Position numbers and translations under genes: made by a program. Under the pieces are notes generated by a model. That model had not been told where the DNA came from. It saw nothing but the letters and a program-made list of their open reading frames with translations, and searched no databases. A stretch of 64,000 nucleotides of DNA from Trichobilharzia regenti (lineage: Eukaryota > Platyhelminthes > Trematoda > Strigeidida > Schistosomatidae): NCBI GenBank assembly GCA_944472135.2, contig OX235262.1:168639509-168703508 (forward strand), written 5' to 3'. Positions 1 to 10,088 of the stretch are shown piece after piece (the first letter of the stretch is position 1; every line of letters starts with the position of its first letter).

Positions 1-205
1 GTAATATTTGTTTTCAGATCTTAGTTTTCTTAGTTTGCTTAGTGATACTTGATTTATATGCTGGTGTAACAATACATAATACTCAAGTCAACAATTGGTG
101 TTTTCGTCCGTTGTTACTAAGCGTTTCTCAGAAATCTTCTAAGAACAGCGTGGGCCTGAGCGTAGCGAGAGCTGGGCATTAACGGTTTATGAGACTTTGA
201 TGACA
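1..205 (+). repeat. 5' LTR of BEL-like copy 1, partial
   Basis: Matches the last 205 bases of the complete 367-bp LTR at 13425-13791 and ends in the same TGATGACA. The first roughly 160 bases lie outside the window. It carries the subtype-A middle segment (CTTGATTTATATGCTGG followed by CAACAATTGGTG). Confidence 0.9.
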
Positions 206-349
206 GTTTCTGACGATAAAAACAGATCTGGCGGATTCAAACAGTTGGTGAAAGTTTGGATAGTCACCGTTCATCTTTCCTGGTGCCGGTCAAGTCCTCT
301 TTGAACAAGCAATATCTGGAACTTTTTTGGAATTGGGTCAAGTTCAACA

Positions 350-2305
350 ATGCCTGGGTCAAAGAAGGGACAGAGTGTCTTGGATGCAAACAGGAAAGTA
401 AGTCATGGTGACTTGTCTGTTAATTGTAACGATGTGTCTGATGTTAAGCATGACATGGTTGATGTTATTGTTTCGCCGTTCAGGGATAATAGGAACATCA
501 AACTCCCTAGATTTGAACCACGGTGTTTTGATGGAAACCCGGCTGATTATTTACAATTTGTAAAGGAGTTTGAGATCATGTTGAGTGGTATTTTATTAAA
601 TGATGAATTGAAGTTAATGTATTTGATGAGATATTGCACTGGAGATGCTGCAAGAGCTATACAGTGTTGTAAGTTTATGAAGCCAAAGGAGGGCTACTAC
701 GAGGCTATGAGCATATTACGTCAAAGGTTTGGAAGACCTTCGATGATTGCAGGGAAATTATTCGAGGCTGTTAAGGGTAATGGTGGTCAATTACAGGATG
801 ACTCTCAGGCACTCACTGAGTTTTTAGATAATTTGCTAATTTACAAGAATGGAATGATTTCGATGAATTGCATGAGTGACCTCAACTCGAGTTTTATACT
901 AGAAGTAATAGCAAGACGTCTACCTACTCGACTGCAAAGGAAGTGGGTGAAGATGAGCTCCCGTATGGAGGATGAGGGTATCGAGCCAAAGTTTGATGAT
1001 ATCCTGAAACTGGTAAATACTAGTGTCAATGAATCTATGAGCAAGTTCGCCAGTCTGTTAGATCTCACCCATAGAATAGAGCAGTCTGAGAGCAAAACGC
1101 AATCATTGATGACGAGTAGGCCTCAGAGAGGTGGATATCGAGAAGACTCCATGATGTCTAGTAATGCATATAGACCTAGTGAGTGTAACAGGTTTCGTAG
1201 TACATCCTCAACAGATAAGTTACAAGATGCAAGACAAACACGGCTTTGTTTTACACGTGTGCAAGAGGTGCATACAGAAGTGAACTGTGAACCAGTGAGC
1301 AAGTTCAGTGATAAGCTAAATGTAAACTCCAGGTCTGACTCCGAATTGTGTGACGATAACGTTGTTGTGAAGAAGTCTGTAGTTGCAACTGGTAAGCCGT
1401 TGCTGAATAGAGTGTCACAGAATAGAGTTACTGCTTCAGAGTGCAGTTCTGACCCTACAAGTTTACAAAGTATTACTAGTCAGAGTGAAGATATAGAACC
1501 TTTAGTGATTTGTGAGGAGGAACCAAAATTGTCTACTTCTGTTATTAAAGAGTTTGAAAATGATGAAGTTGACGGTAAAGTGAATATTCGTGATAATGAT
1601 CATGATACTTCACAGTTGTCTTTGGTTGATCATTATGAGATGAGGGATATGCCTACTACTGCTAAGTTAAATAAAGGTTCTGTACAACTACAACGTGAAG
1701 TAGAATTGAACGCAGATGCAGTTCCAAAAGGTGTGCATACTTGAGAGACAGTCAGTGTAATTGATCAGCGTGTAGCCCACCTATCATCAGATGATAGTGC
1801 TAAACCCGAACTAGTAGTGAAAGACAGCAGTGGTGGTAATCTTGCAGTTGGACAACTATCTGAGAGCCGAACAAGAACAGCTTCTGATCCACCACTAAGT
1901 TCATCACCTTGTGTCACTCAGTCATCGTTGGTGCTGTCATCCACAATGAAACAGACACCCATCAACTCAAGTATCTTGTGCAATGACTATGGTAGTATCA
2001 GTTCGTTTGAAAGGACGAATATCAATGGTCAGTTTAGTGTGGATAAGCCAAGTGTAAAGGAGAGAGTTATTGTTAAATTGACTTGCACGAATAAAGGCAT
2101 TTCTAGTTTCAAGTTACTATTTGAATGTTATTATCTTTGGTGTAAATTACTCTGTTTCTATACTTGGTTGATGAGATATGTCGTGTGTTTGTTGGTCATC
2201 TATATTCTACGATACAATGACATGAGCGTGTTGCCGTTCAGATTTGAGGATATAGCTGATAGAAGGAAGTTAGCAAATGAACTCTGCGACGATTTTCCAA
2301 ACTAG
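350..2305 (+). pseudogene. BEL/Pao-like gag protein, interrupted by one stop codon
   Basis: Same 651-codon reading frame as the intact genes at 13936-15891 and 22585-24540, but codon 465 is TGA (1742-1744) where the other copies read TGT. The frame stays open on both sides. Residues about 55-215 resemble DUF1759, the capsid-like region of Pao/BEL gag (motifs FDGNPADY, YCTGDAARAI, RQRFGRP). Then come a Ser/Thr-rich region without a zinc knuckle and a hydrophobic C-terminal segment at about residues 590-625. The single base change suggests recent inactivation, or readthrough that cannot be judged here. Confidence 0.85.
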
Positions 2306-2553
2306 GGCGTCAACCTGAGAAGGGTTGTAGGCGTGCTGCTGTAAGTCCTACAATTCTTCAAAGGGTAGCGCATCAATGATCAGTCCAGTGTGCTTGGTGT
2401 GTGATTTTGTACATATGTTCATATTGCATATACCGAATTGATATCATCTTTTATCTATCTGTTGGTAATTCTGTTTGTGTCCGGACGACTTCCACTTGGA
2501 TCATCAACCTGAGAAGGAATGTAAGCGTACTGCTGTAAGTCCTACAGTTCTTC

Positions 2554-2879
2554 TGTAACAACAGAAGACAAGGGCCAGGCAACAGATCGTTTTATTATGA
2601 AAATCAACACGTATTTATACATATTTCAACTACATTATTATAGACAAGCGCAGTCATCTGATTGGTTGTTTAGGTAGACAAACGCAGGCTTCTGATTGGT
2701 TGTTTCGGGATTCCTTGACAAATAGAGTTCTCTCTGCGAATCATATTCTGCCACGTTAACTTTGCTGTGATTGGTTGTTGACTCAGGCTTGTTCATATTT
2801 TCTCACGGCCCATATTAGTGACCTAGACCTTAACGTAGATTAGTGCCAACCAATCGGCTAGCAGCCTGCTCTCACCACA
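2554..2879 (-). repeat. LTR of miniature element, copy 1 (3' LTR on its strand)
   Basis: On the minus strand it contains a TATA-like TATAAATA and an AATAAA polyadenylation signal, as expected for an LTR promoter and terminator. It is flanked internally by the purine run ACGGGGGGACGAG, a good polypurine tract, just upstream of this LTR on the element's strand (2880-2895). Confidence 0.9.
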
Positions 2880-3277
2880 CTCGTCCCCCCGTCAAATACG
2901 TGCGACTGAAGTCGGCTTGATCTACTTGGTGCAGGCGTCATCGTTGGCTTGTCTCGCTGTATCCATTTCTGGAGCTCGCTGACGTTCACGCGCCTCTCAT
3001 TGTTCGCCATTGCGACTGTGTCTGCGTAACCCCATCTCGAAGTGACCATATATGGTCCTTCCCACTTTGGAAACTGTTTGCCTGACCCTGTCGAACATTC
3101 GTCCATACTTCGGCCCACACCTTCATATGCTGCTTTCGCCCGACCTCCCAGCAGCGTCTCAAGTAGCAGCTCCATCGCTGACAGATCTTGAACGCCACTC
3201 AACTGCGCAGAAGCCTTGAAGTCCTGCCCGAAGATCCATATGTCTCCATCAAAAACTGCAGGGTATAGGCTTTTCAT
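2858..3277 (-). CDS. Small gag/integrase-tail fusion ORF of the miniature LTR element
   Basis: 139 codons from the ATG at 3277-3275 (MKSLYPAVFDGD); the last codons run into the LTR. Residues about 1-58 look like the start of a gypsy-type gag. From about residue 67 the motif FPKWEGPYMV and a following NVSELQKW resemble the C-terminal tail of a retroviral-type integrase. I infer that an internal deletion removed nearly all of gag-pol and fused its two ends in frame. The partner at 49933-50352 has the same length. It may be a non-functional relic whose frame survives because the copies are young. Confidence 0.6.
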   Translation of the reverse strand: MKSLYPAVFDGDIWIFGQDFKASAQLSGVQDLSAMELLLETLLGGRAKAAYEGVGRSMDECSTGSGKQFPKWEGPYMVTSRWGYADTVAMANNERRVNVSELQKWIQRDKPTMTPAPSRSSRLQSHVFDGGTSVVRAGC

Positions 3278-3301
3278 TTGTCGGTAGGCAGCGACACCAA
3301 A

Positions 3302-3627
3302 TGTAACAACAGAAGACAAGGGCCAGGCAACAGATCGTTTTATTATGAAAATCAACACGTATTTATACATATTTCAACTACATTATTATAGACAAGCGCA
3401 GTCATCTGATTGGTTGTTTAGGTAGACAAACGCAGGCTTCTGATTGGTTGTTTCGGGATTCCTTGACAAATAGAGTTCTCTCTGCGAATCATATTCTGCC
3501 ACGTTAACTTTGCTGTGATTGGTTGTTGACTCAGGTTTGTTCATATTTTCTCACGGCCCATATTAGTGACCTAGACCTTAACGTAGATTAGTGCCAACCA
3601 ATCGGCTAGCAGCCTGCTCTCACCACA
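3302..3627 (-). repeat. LTR of miniature element, copy 1 (5' LTR on its strand)
   Basis: Same sequence as 2554-2879 apart from one visible base. On the element's strand it is followed after two bases by TGGTGTCGCTGCC, a plausible tRNA primer-binding site because it starts with TGG, complementary to a tRNA CCA end. I cannot name the tRNA. Confidence 0.9.
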
Positions 3628-4514
3628 CTTCAAGGGTAGTTTGTCATGCCAGAATCCACAACATTTGATGTGTTGATTGTACATATGTTTGTGTTAAATA
3701 ATTGTGTGAGTTCCAATTGATGTAATTGTTGGTTAATCTTGTGTGTGTCCGTACATTCCACAACTTACAATCGTCAACCTGAGAAGGGTTGTAGGCGTAC
3801 TGGTGTAAGTCCTGCAATTCTTCGAAGGAATTCCACCAAGACATGATCGGCGAGGTTGTTTGTACTATTTGTATATACGTGTGGTGTGTCATATCAATTG
3901 GTGTATTTTGGATTCATTGTGTTTACTTGTTGTTTTCGTGTCTTGTTGTTATTACATAATTTTGTTAAAATTTTCGTCGTGATTATTTCTGAAGTTGTTT
4001 CGAGTCTTCTACATCCATGAATGAATTGATTGATGTTAAGGACAGCAGATGGGTCGTATACGCCGAGGAGGCTAGGCTATTGCTGAGAATGAAATCCTGC
4101 GGTCCGACACGCCGGGGAGAAAGAGTGTAAACGACTGAAGCTCGCATACATCACCGTTACTAGAACTGAGGCAGAATGAGTGACAAGCGATTTCAGTGGT
4201 AATTGGTAATGAGTAGATAAGAGGATGAACGTAGAGTATCGTGAGGTGCTGCCATGGTCACTTTGCATTCTGCAAGAGTCATTCTAGCAAATGGCGATTG
4301 TGTTGCAAGATGTCAAGAGGATACCTTTATCTGGAGGCGCAGGTCGTCATTGATGTGTGAGATTGTGCTGTGGGTATGCTTGTGGTGTGGTGGTCTTTCT
4401 GTTTGTTTTCCATTTCAGCTCTGTCCGTGTGACCCAGGTTCTCGCAATGGCATCCAAGTCAACGTGTATTGGTCGTGAAGGAAAAAAGGGTTGGATCCCT
4501 TTTTTGCCGGGGAG

Positions 4515-4871
4515 TGTCAATGGAGTTGAAGATTGAACGATCAATTCTTGGTTGTTTGCTCAAAATCAACTTCCCCAATTTTCGCGGAGGCATCAATACG
4601 ACAGTCATCGTCTCATCGGTCGCTGTTCAGAAAGAAGAGTGAAACATCGTCAGAAGTAATATAACGATTTATTATTGTAATATTTGTTTACAGACCTTAG
4701 TTCGTTTATTCCTATTATATGTTGGTGTAACAATAAAGAAATAACAAGCAGCAGATCGGTGTTTTGGTTTTTGCGTCCGTCATTACTAAGCGTTTCTGAA
4801 ACTCAAAGGAACAGCGTGGGCCCGAGCGTAGCGAGAGCTGGGCATTAACGGTTTATGAGACGAGATTGACA
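4515..4871 (+). repeat. 3' LTR of BEL-like copy 1
   Basis: Starts TGTCAATGGAGTTGAAG and ends GAGATTGACA. The middle differs from this element's own 5' LTR and resembles the LTR at 22073-22440 (GTTCGTTTATTCC, AGCAGATCGGTG). Length 357 bp against 367-368 bp for the other complete LTRs. Confidence 0.85.
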
Positions 4872-5191
4872 ATATCCTTTGCGAAGGGTTCGCTAGGTCG
4901 TTTGGTTTGGGCTGCTTTTTTTAGAGTTGGCCAGGATAAACGTGAAATCTAATGGGTAAATGAACGGTTAAGGAACGTCAATCCAACATGGCTGGCTAAA
5001 AGAGACGGAGGTGACCTTCAGGTGCCTTGCTCTTCCCATGACCTTGAGCAGGCCGGATAACCTCAGTCTTTACGAGGGTAATAGGTAGTAGCATCAGTAC
5101 TGCTTCGCGGTACGTTCGAATCTGGTTAAACTCTTTCACGTGTTTTTGCTGATATTCATTTTTCTGTTCTCCTATATTATCACCAATAATA
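4872..5191 (+). other. 5' untranslated region of CR1-A copy 1
   Basis: No credible ORF. The last 100 bases (GCGGTACGTTCGAATCTGG through GATATTCATTT) recur upstream of the CR1 ORF1 at 54729 and, more diverged, before 49086, marking a shared LINE leader. The element boundary is inferred from the end of the LTR at 4871. Confidence 0.55.
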
Positions 5192-7411
5192 ATGGGCAAA
5201 AGCAATAAAAAATGTGTTCTTAGGAACACTAGTAACTTAGAAAATAGCTTAAGCTTATCGAGTAACGCATTAACACCCCTTAAATCAGATGCAGTTAGTA
5301 GTTCACCCAATATAAACGGTTCCAACATAATGCTAACCCCTGTAATTCAGGTCGAAGATATCCTGTCACAAAAGGGAGAGATTACTAACTTAGCCTGCAT
5401 CATAAATGACATGCAGCTACAACTAAATGAACTCAGGACGAAACTAAATCAACTTGACCAGGTACCAGAAACAATCCTCCATCTTAAAAGGGAACTGGGG
5501 GATCTCACTTTCCTAAAACTCTTTAAGCTCAGGACTAAACCTACCGATGCTGAATTGGAACGTGCTAAGGATCTAGAAAACGTTATGGGCTATTTGTCGA
5601 GCGAAGTTGTTAAGAGACTTGCTTCTAAGCAGAACGCCATAGTGTACAACATACCTGACAAAGAGCCCATAAAATCGGTTCAGCACTCCTTGTTAAGAGC
5701 CGCCAACCTTCTAAGTACACCCTGTCAGTGTATTAGACTAAATAAAAAAGAGACAAACCGCACATGTCCCATACTTTTCAGGTTTGACAGCTGTATTATA
5801 GCCGAACAATTCAGGAAATCTGAAGATATTTTGGCTTCCACTACAAAATTCAAAAACCTTAAAATAGTCCCGGACAAAACCCCCAACCAACGACAAGTAG
5901 CTAAGAATACCATAGATACAAACACGATTATACCACAAATCGTGAATAGCGTCAGCATCGAAGTGTCAAAGAACACTGTAGCACAAAGTGACACTGGCAC
6001 TGTAGTAGGTGAAGAAACGACACGAGAAGGCGAAGGGAAACCCAAAAAGAGCAGTAACACTGTAATTGGTCTCGAAGTTCGTGAGAACACTCCTAGTAAA
6101 TCTACTGACCACACCCATGAAAGCGGATGCCCGGCGCTCTCCACCGGGTTGACTGTCCATTGGATGACGGTCTAGGGGAGATGGCTAAACCCTGATTCCA
6201 AACCTCCAACGACTGGCGTATGAAGCTCACTGGAGCTCACCGGCAGACGTATGGACAAAGGGCTTGTTGGATGTCCTGGATGTCTGGCCCCATTCAAAAA
6301 GGCGTATGAACCGAACTCCGGTCACCGGCTGCCAATGGATAGTGGACTCCTTACTCCACTCCTACTGCCTTGTAGGTCACACTTGGCTGTGTGAAGGCTA
6401 GAGCTGCACTCTCAAACAAAAGGCCGAGCGATGCTGGGGACATCACTCGTACCAAATTCCCATGAAACTTCATGAACTCTCTTACAAATTACCGCGCCTG
6501 GGCAGCGATGATTCGAGACGTTCATGAAGCCGGCTCATCCTCCCGTAGGAGATAGTCGAAGTAAAGTAAGTAAAGTAAAAGTAGATGTAGATGCTCCTAC
6601 TACCGATAACCTGCAAATATCGGCAGATCACACTGCACCCAGGGCCAAACAAGATAATCCCACTGTAAAAGCCGTAAAGAAGTCCCCTAAAACCAAGGTT
6701 TCTCCTCATGCATCCATATACCTCCCTTGTGACAAGCCCAACAAGCAGCATATAAACCTAAAAAATAACTATGCACGCATTGCGGCAGGTCCCATAAAGG
6801 AGACGGAAGACGTGAATGGAAGAGCTCCTCGTCGAACTAAGAGTAGTAGACGAGTTGAGGACGACAGACTGCACAAGGTGAGAACTAACGGCAAAAATAG
6901 TTCTACCCACACAAAATCACACGCCAGCAGATATGCAAGGGGCACCGAGCTGATCAAACAGCAGAGTGATACCCACGATTTCCGCAATAGCCGAGGTTGT
7001 AATATGCCTGTAGGCACATATAACCTGAGGACGGGACCCATAATCAATAGTGAAAACACATGGGCTACTAGACGGGACACCACTAGGTACCATATCAACG
7101 GAAATGTATACTCGAACCCCCGGCATAACGGGTATAGATTGACCCCTGGTCCTTCTAGGTACACTCACGAGATGAGTCAGCAAATGTACAACTACACAAG
7201 ACCGAGCACGCACTATCCTCAAAACAATATAAAAACAGGGTACTATGGCCCTGTAAATTACAATGTGAACAGTGAAACGGACTATTTTATGCAGAGAAAT
7301 GACCCTAGATACACACGTAATGAGGCCAGAAACGATTATATGCAACAGGATTATTTTCGGTTGCAGCAAACAATAGCCCACTCGCAGCACAATTTGTCCA
7401 GGGAATGGTAA
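5192..7411 (+). pseudogene. CR1-A ORF1 protein, split by a SINE-like insertion
   Basis: Starts MGKSNKKCVLRNTSNLEN, like MVQNSKKRVRVNTTNLEN at 54729. The N-terminal half has a heptad-rich stretch (about residues 70-110), probably a coiled coil. Next is a conserved domain with AIVYNIPDKEP, CQCIRLNKKE and CPILFRF, which resembles the RRM-like nucleic-acid-binding part of LINE ORF1 proteins (inference). The basic, Asn/Tyr-rich C-terminus resumes at about 6562 and ends with QQDYFRLQQTIA. The 6127-6561 insertion adds stops, so no single protein is made. Confidence 0.8.
6127..6561 (+). mobile_element. SINE-like insertion, about 430 bp
   Basis: Absent from the equivalent place in the CR1-A ORF1 at about 55640. 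The insert begins near CCCGGCGCTCTCCACCGGG, has no ORF, contains a B-box-like GATTCGAGAC at about 6511-6520, and ends in a (GTAAA)n-like tail (AAGTAAAGTAAGTAAAG). Imperfect flanking repeats are seen (GAAAGCGGATG against AAAAGTAGATG). Schistosomes have a known SINE-like family (SM-alpha), but I cannot confirm identity. The size and tail fit a SINE better than an LTR fragment. Confidence 0.55.
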
Positions 7412-7529
7412 ACACGCTGACAATGTCTCATATGAGGATCCCTCCGAACATAACATAGGCAACCAGGAGTTAGGGATAGTAACAAGAAAACCTGCTAACT
7501 ATCCCAACAACCCTGGTTTTCTGAAAATT

Positions 7530-7695
7530 ATGCTTTTAAATGCTCGATCTCTCCTTAACAAAATAACTTCCCTTCGCAGCTTGGTATACATGGAGCGGCC
7601 AACACTGATTCTGGTAACTGAAACTTGGCTTACTATTGATATACCTGACACAAAGCTGATAATTGATAACTATAACATCCACAGGAATGACAGAG
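7530..7695 (+). pseudogene. CR1-A ORF2, 5' part of endonuclease domain
   Basis: Begins MLLNARSLLNK, the first motif of the apurinic-type endonuclease of CR1 LINEs, followed by VTETWL with the catalytic Glu. It breaks off after NDRV, where an RTE fragment is inserted on the opposite strand. The frame resumes at about 8732 with RRGGGCLIYA. Confidence 0.85.
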
Positions 7696-8731
7696 TCTAT
7701 CTGTCTGTCTATTTTCGACATAGAACTTTGCACAAATGTGCGGAAGTTCAAGTCGCCACATTCCGTGTAGCACGCGAAGCAAGAGAAGAAAGTACAAGAA
7801 AAGCATAATAGAGACAGTGAGCAGAGGTGTGAGACAAAGGAGTAATAAAGAAATGCAAAACAGTTTCATTGGAAATCATAAGTCACAGGGAGTGGATGCA
7901 TCTGCGCCACTGAGAACGGTTTTGAGCCATGTCACCAATTGTTTCCAACCATAGATTTTTACCGTCCCGAGGACCCCAGCCTGGAAGTCTACACCTTCCT
8001 ACGTGGCTAAGACCAACTGTTGTGGATTTCATTGACTGATGCCAAGTTTTTGTTTGACCGCCGCTAGCTTTTTTCCAGCCTGACCCTATATCCGCTAACA
8101 TAGCTCGTCGAGGGAGGCGATGACTTGGCATACGTAACACATGTCCTAACCATCTCAGTCGATGTAGCTTCACGACTTCGTCGATTGATTTCCCCTGTTT
8201 ACCTAGAACTCTACGCCTAACCTCAATGTTGCTCACCTTATTATGCCACTTTACACGGGAAATAGAACGCAGGCACCTATGATCAAAGACAGCTAGTCTT
8301 TTCATGTCTTCCACTCTCAGTGGCCAGGTCTCACAGCTGGCCATAAAGGAGGACGGAGCGGACTGATGAGCAGTACATCCGCCCTTTGGTCGATAGTCGA
8401 ACATCTCGTCTGCGCCAGAGTCGGCGTAAACTAACAAATGCGAAACGAGCCCCTTGTATTCGTGCTGAGATTTCGTCAGAGATCAGCCCGTTGGGGCTGA
8501 TGGTACTTCCCAAATAAGTGAAGCGGTCAACGTGCTCTACCACTTCACTTCCTATTTTTAAACTAGGCGTCGATGTAGTCCAGTCCTGTAACATTATCTT
8601 GCATTTGGCGGGAGCGAATCGCATGCCAAACATTCGTAGATTGCTGTTCAAGGTGTTTAGAAGACTCTGCGTTTTGTCAGCGTCTTCACCTAGAAGGACT
8701 ATATCGTCTGCATATTCCAAGTCAACGAGAT
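7696..8731 (-). mobile_element. RTE (SR2-type) LINE fragment, 5'-truncated
   Basis: On the minus strand it encodes the end of an RTE reverse transcriptase: YADDIVLLGEDADKTQSL with the YADD catalytic motif, then FTYLGS, SSVRSVLLY and the usual RTE tail LRVEDMKR.AVFDHRCLRS and LRWLGHVLRMP. The 3' end is a short GACA/GATA repeat (about 7696-7715), typical of RTE tails. Stops and frameshifts break the frame near 8340-8440 and 7960-8060. No clear target duplication: the CR1 sequence on both sides joins with at most one shared base. SR2 assignment is from the protein signature. Confidence 0.85.
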
Positions 8732-9948
8732 TAGACAGGAGAGGAGGCGGCTGTCTAATATATGCCTCTAAATCCACTAACTCCAATACCTTTACAAACC
8801 TAACTATCGACAAACTCCCAGAATCCAAGTGGATAAGCATCCACACGAATGAAAATCACATTCTTGTGGGATGTATATACAAAGCCCCTAACAGCCCTAT
8901 AACGACTGATACGGTTATCGGAGAAATACTAGAGGTTGTACCTAAGCTGGAATTCGACTACAAACTAGTTTGTGGCGATTTCAACCTCCCTGGAGTGAAC
9001 TGGGATACCTGCACTGGACCGCGTACCTACGAGGTGATCCTAGAAGCCATAGATGTAGGAGGATGGAAGCAGTGCGTACGCCTCCCAACACGACACAACA
9101 ATATTCTCGACTTAATCCTCTGTCACAAAATAGAGCCGATCTCGATAGAGGTGAGGGATAAACTCGACAACAGTGACCACAACATACTGTACTGCACCCT
9201 ACCCTTACAACTAACAACTAAACACATACCTAAAAGTTCCCCGGTTTACTATCAATATAGGGACTATCGAAATGCCGACTGGGAATTCCTACCAACGCTC
9301 TTGAGAAGCTCAGACTGGGGTGAATACTTCACCAATAATAACTTAGAAGTAATACTAAATACCTTCTACAAGACAATCAGTTCGGTAAGAGACACAATCG
9401 CACCCCTGAAATCTGCCCTAAAGACACCAACTCTGTTCATAGATCGCAAAACGCGAATAAAACTAGGGAAACTAAAAAGGAGATTTTATTTATACAAAGA
9501 ATTTAGTGCATTACACCTGATACACGAAATATTTAAAAATTTAGATGAGAGACATAAAATGAAAGCACAAGTCAAGGAAAATAAAGCCCTAGAAGGCACC
9601 TCTAAAACCCAGGAACTCTGCAAAATCTTGCAAAAACGGCTGAAGAAGGGTGAAGAAAACAATATCAGTCATTTAGAACACGAAGGTATAATTTATGATG
9701 ATCCCCAGATCATTAGTGAACTCCTGAGTGAGTGGTTCTCCTATAACACCAAAGCACATCCGTCCCCAATTCTCGACATAACCTGCGAAAATAACTACAA
9801 GTTAGGTGAAATAAACTTTAATATACAAAATATAGCATCGGCGGTAAGGACATTAAAAGCTAACAGTAGTTGTGGGATAGACGATATACCATCCGTCATA
9901 TACAAAAACGGTGGTACGGATATGATTGTATTATTACTTGATACTTAG
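8732..9948 (+). pseudogene. CR1-A ORF2, rest of endonuclease and linker
   Basis: Continues the endonuclease (GCIYKAPNSP, GDFNLPGVNWDT, NILDLIL, DNSDHNIL with the catalytic His) and the linker up to the RT start (CGIDDIPSVIYKNGG). The ATG upstream at 8518 belongs to opposite-strand RTE sequence and is not the real start. The frame ends at 9946-9948 because of a 7-base insertion (about 9937-9943, ACTTGAT repeated) compared with the copy at 34199. Confidence 0.85.
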
Positions 9949-10088
9949 AATATTTAATATCTCACTAGTGACCGAAACCTACCCTGAAACTTGGAAAAAC
10001 ATATATATTACCTAAGCATAAAGGAGGGGCCAAAACTAGTGCATGTAATTATAGGCCTATCAATATAACACCAGTCATATCAAGGATC

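Larger units (their letters stand above)
2554..3627 (-). mobile_element. Miniature LTR retrotransposon (TRIM-like), copy 1
   Basis: 1,074 bp with two direct terminal repeats of 326 bp (2554-2879 and 3302-3627) that I can tell apart at one position (CAGGCTTG versus CAGGTTTG). On its own strand each starts TGTGGTGAGAG and ends TGTTGTTACA, the TG...CA rule. The internal part is only about 420 bp. The host sequence CTTC is duplicated on both sides (2550-2553 and 3628-3631), and the related BEL copy shows the empty site at about 16130-16145. The near-identical LTRs imply a young insertion. The element could only move with proteins from an autonomous relative, probably a Ty3/gypsy element of the schistosome Boudicca type (inference). 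Confidence 0.9.
2306..4514 (+). other. 3' non-coding region of BEL-like copy 1 with hairpin modules, split by a miniature LTR element
   Basis: Holds three diverged copies of a module beginning CAACCTGAGAAGG and ending near CTTC (about 2310-2360, 2503-2553, 3772-3825), each able to form a hairpin (TTGTAGG with CCTACAA or variants). The miniature LTR element at 2554-3627 sits at the 3' edge of the second module. Downstream, 4077-4500 is the pre-LTR part, ending in a purine-rich GCCGGGGAG just before the 3' LTR, a plausible polypurine tract. Short open frames here are not conserved as proteins between copies. Confidence 0.7.
1..4871 (+). mobile_element. BEL/Pao-like LTR element, copy 1 (gag-only, 5' end cut by window edge)
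   Basis: Order seen: partial 5' LTR (1-205), leader, gag-like gene (350-2305), long 3' region (2306-4514, interrupted by a miniature LTR element), 3' LTR (4515-4871). No protease, reverse transcriptase, RNase H or integrase sequence lies between the LTRs, so it is non-autonomous. The 5' LTR is the subtype shared with the copy at 13425-17409, whereas the 3' LTR is closer to the subtype at 22073-22440. Such a mismatch suggests recombination between copies, because both LTRs normally derive from one template. Family assignment rests on the DUF1759-like domain of the gag protein. Confidence 0.85.

Noticed and set aside
3644..3892. Short minus-strand ORFs recurring in BEL-like 3' regions (3644-3892, 16128-16400)
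   Set aside because: They lie antisense to the hairpin modules, and their conservation follows from recent copy similarity; older copies break them.
4254..4544. ORFs of 65-74 codons before the 3' LTR (4254, 16782, 46872)
   Set aside because: Length and sequence change by indels in the older copy; no family resemblance. Treated as non-coding pre-LTR sequence.
5725..6160. Long antisense ORFs over CR1 ORF1 (for example 5725-6144, 6769-7164, 6917-7462)
   Set aside because: Shadows of the ORF1 coding strand with no motif of their own.
8355..8420. CTGATGAGC in the RTE fragment as a possible hammerhead ribozyme core
   Set aside because: No matching GAAA segment with the required stems and no cleavage triplet in the right place.
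8518..8740. In-frame ATG at 8518 extending the CR1-A ORF2 upstream
   Set aside because: The extension is antisense to the RTE fragment; real ORF2 sequence starts at about 8732.
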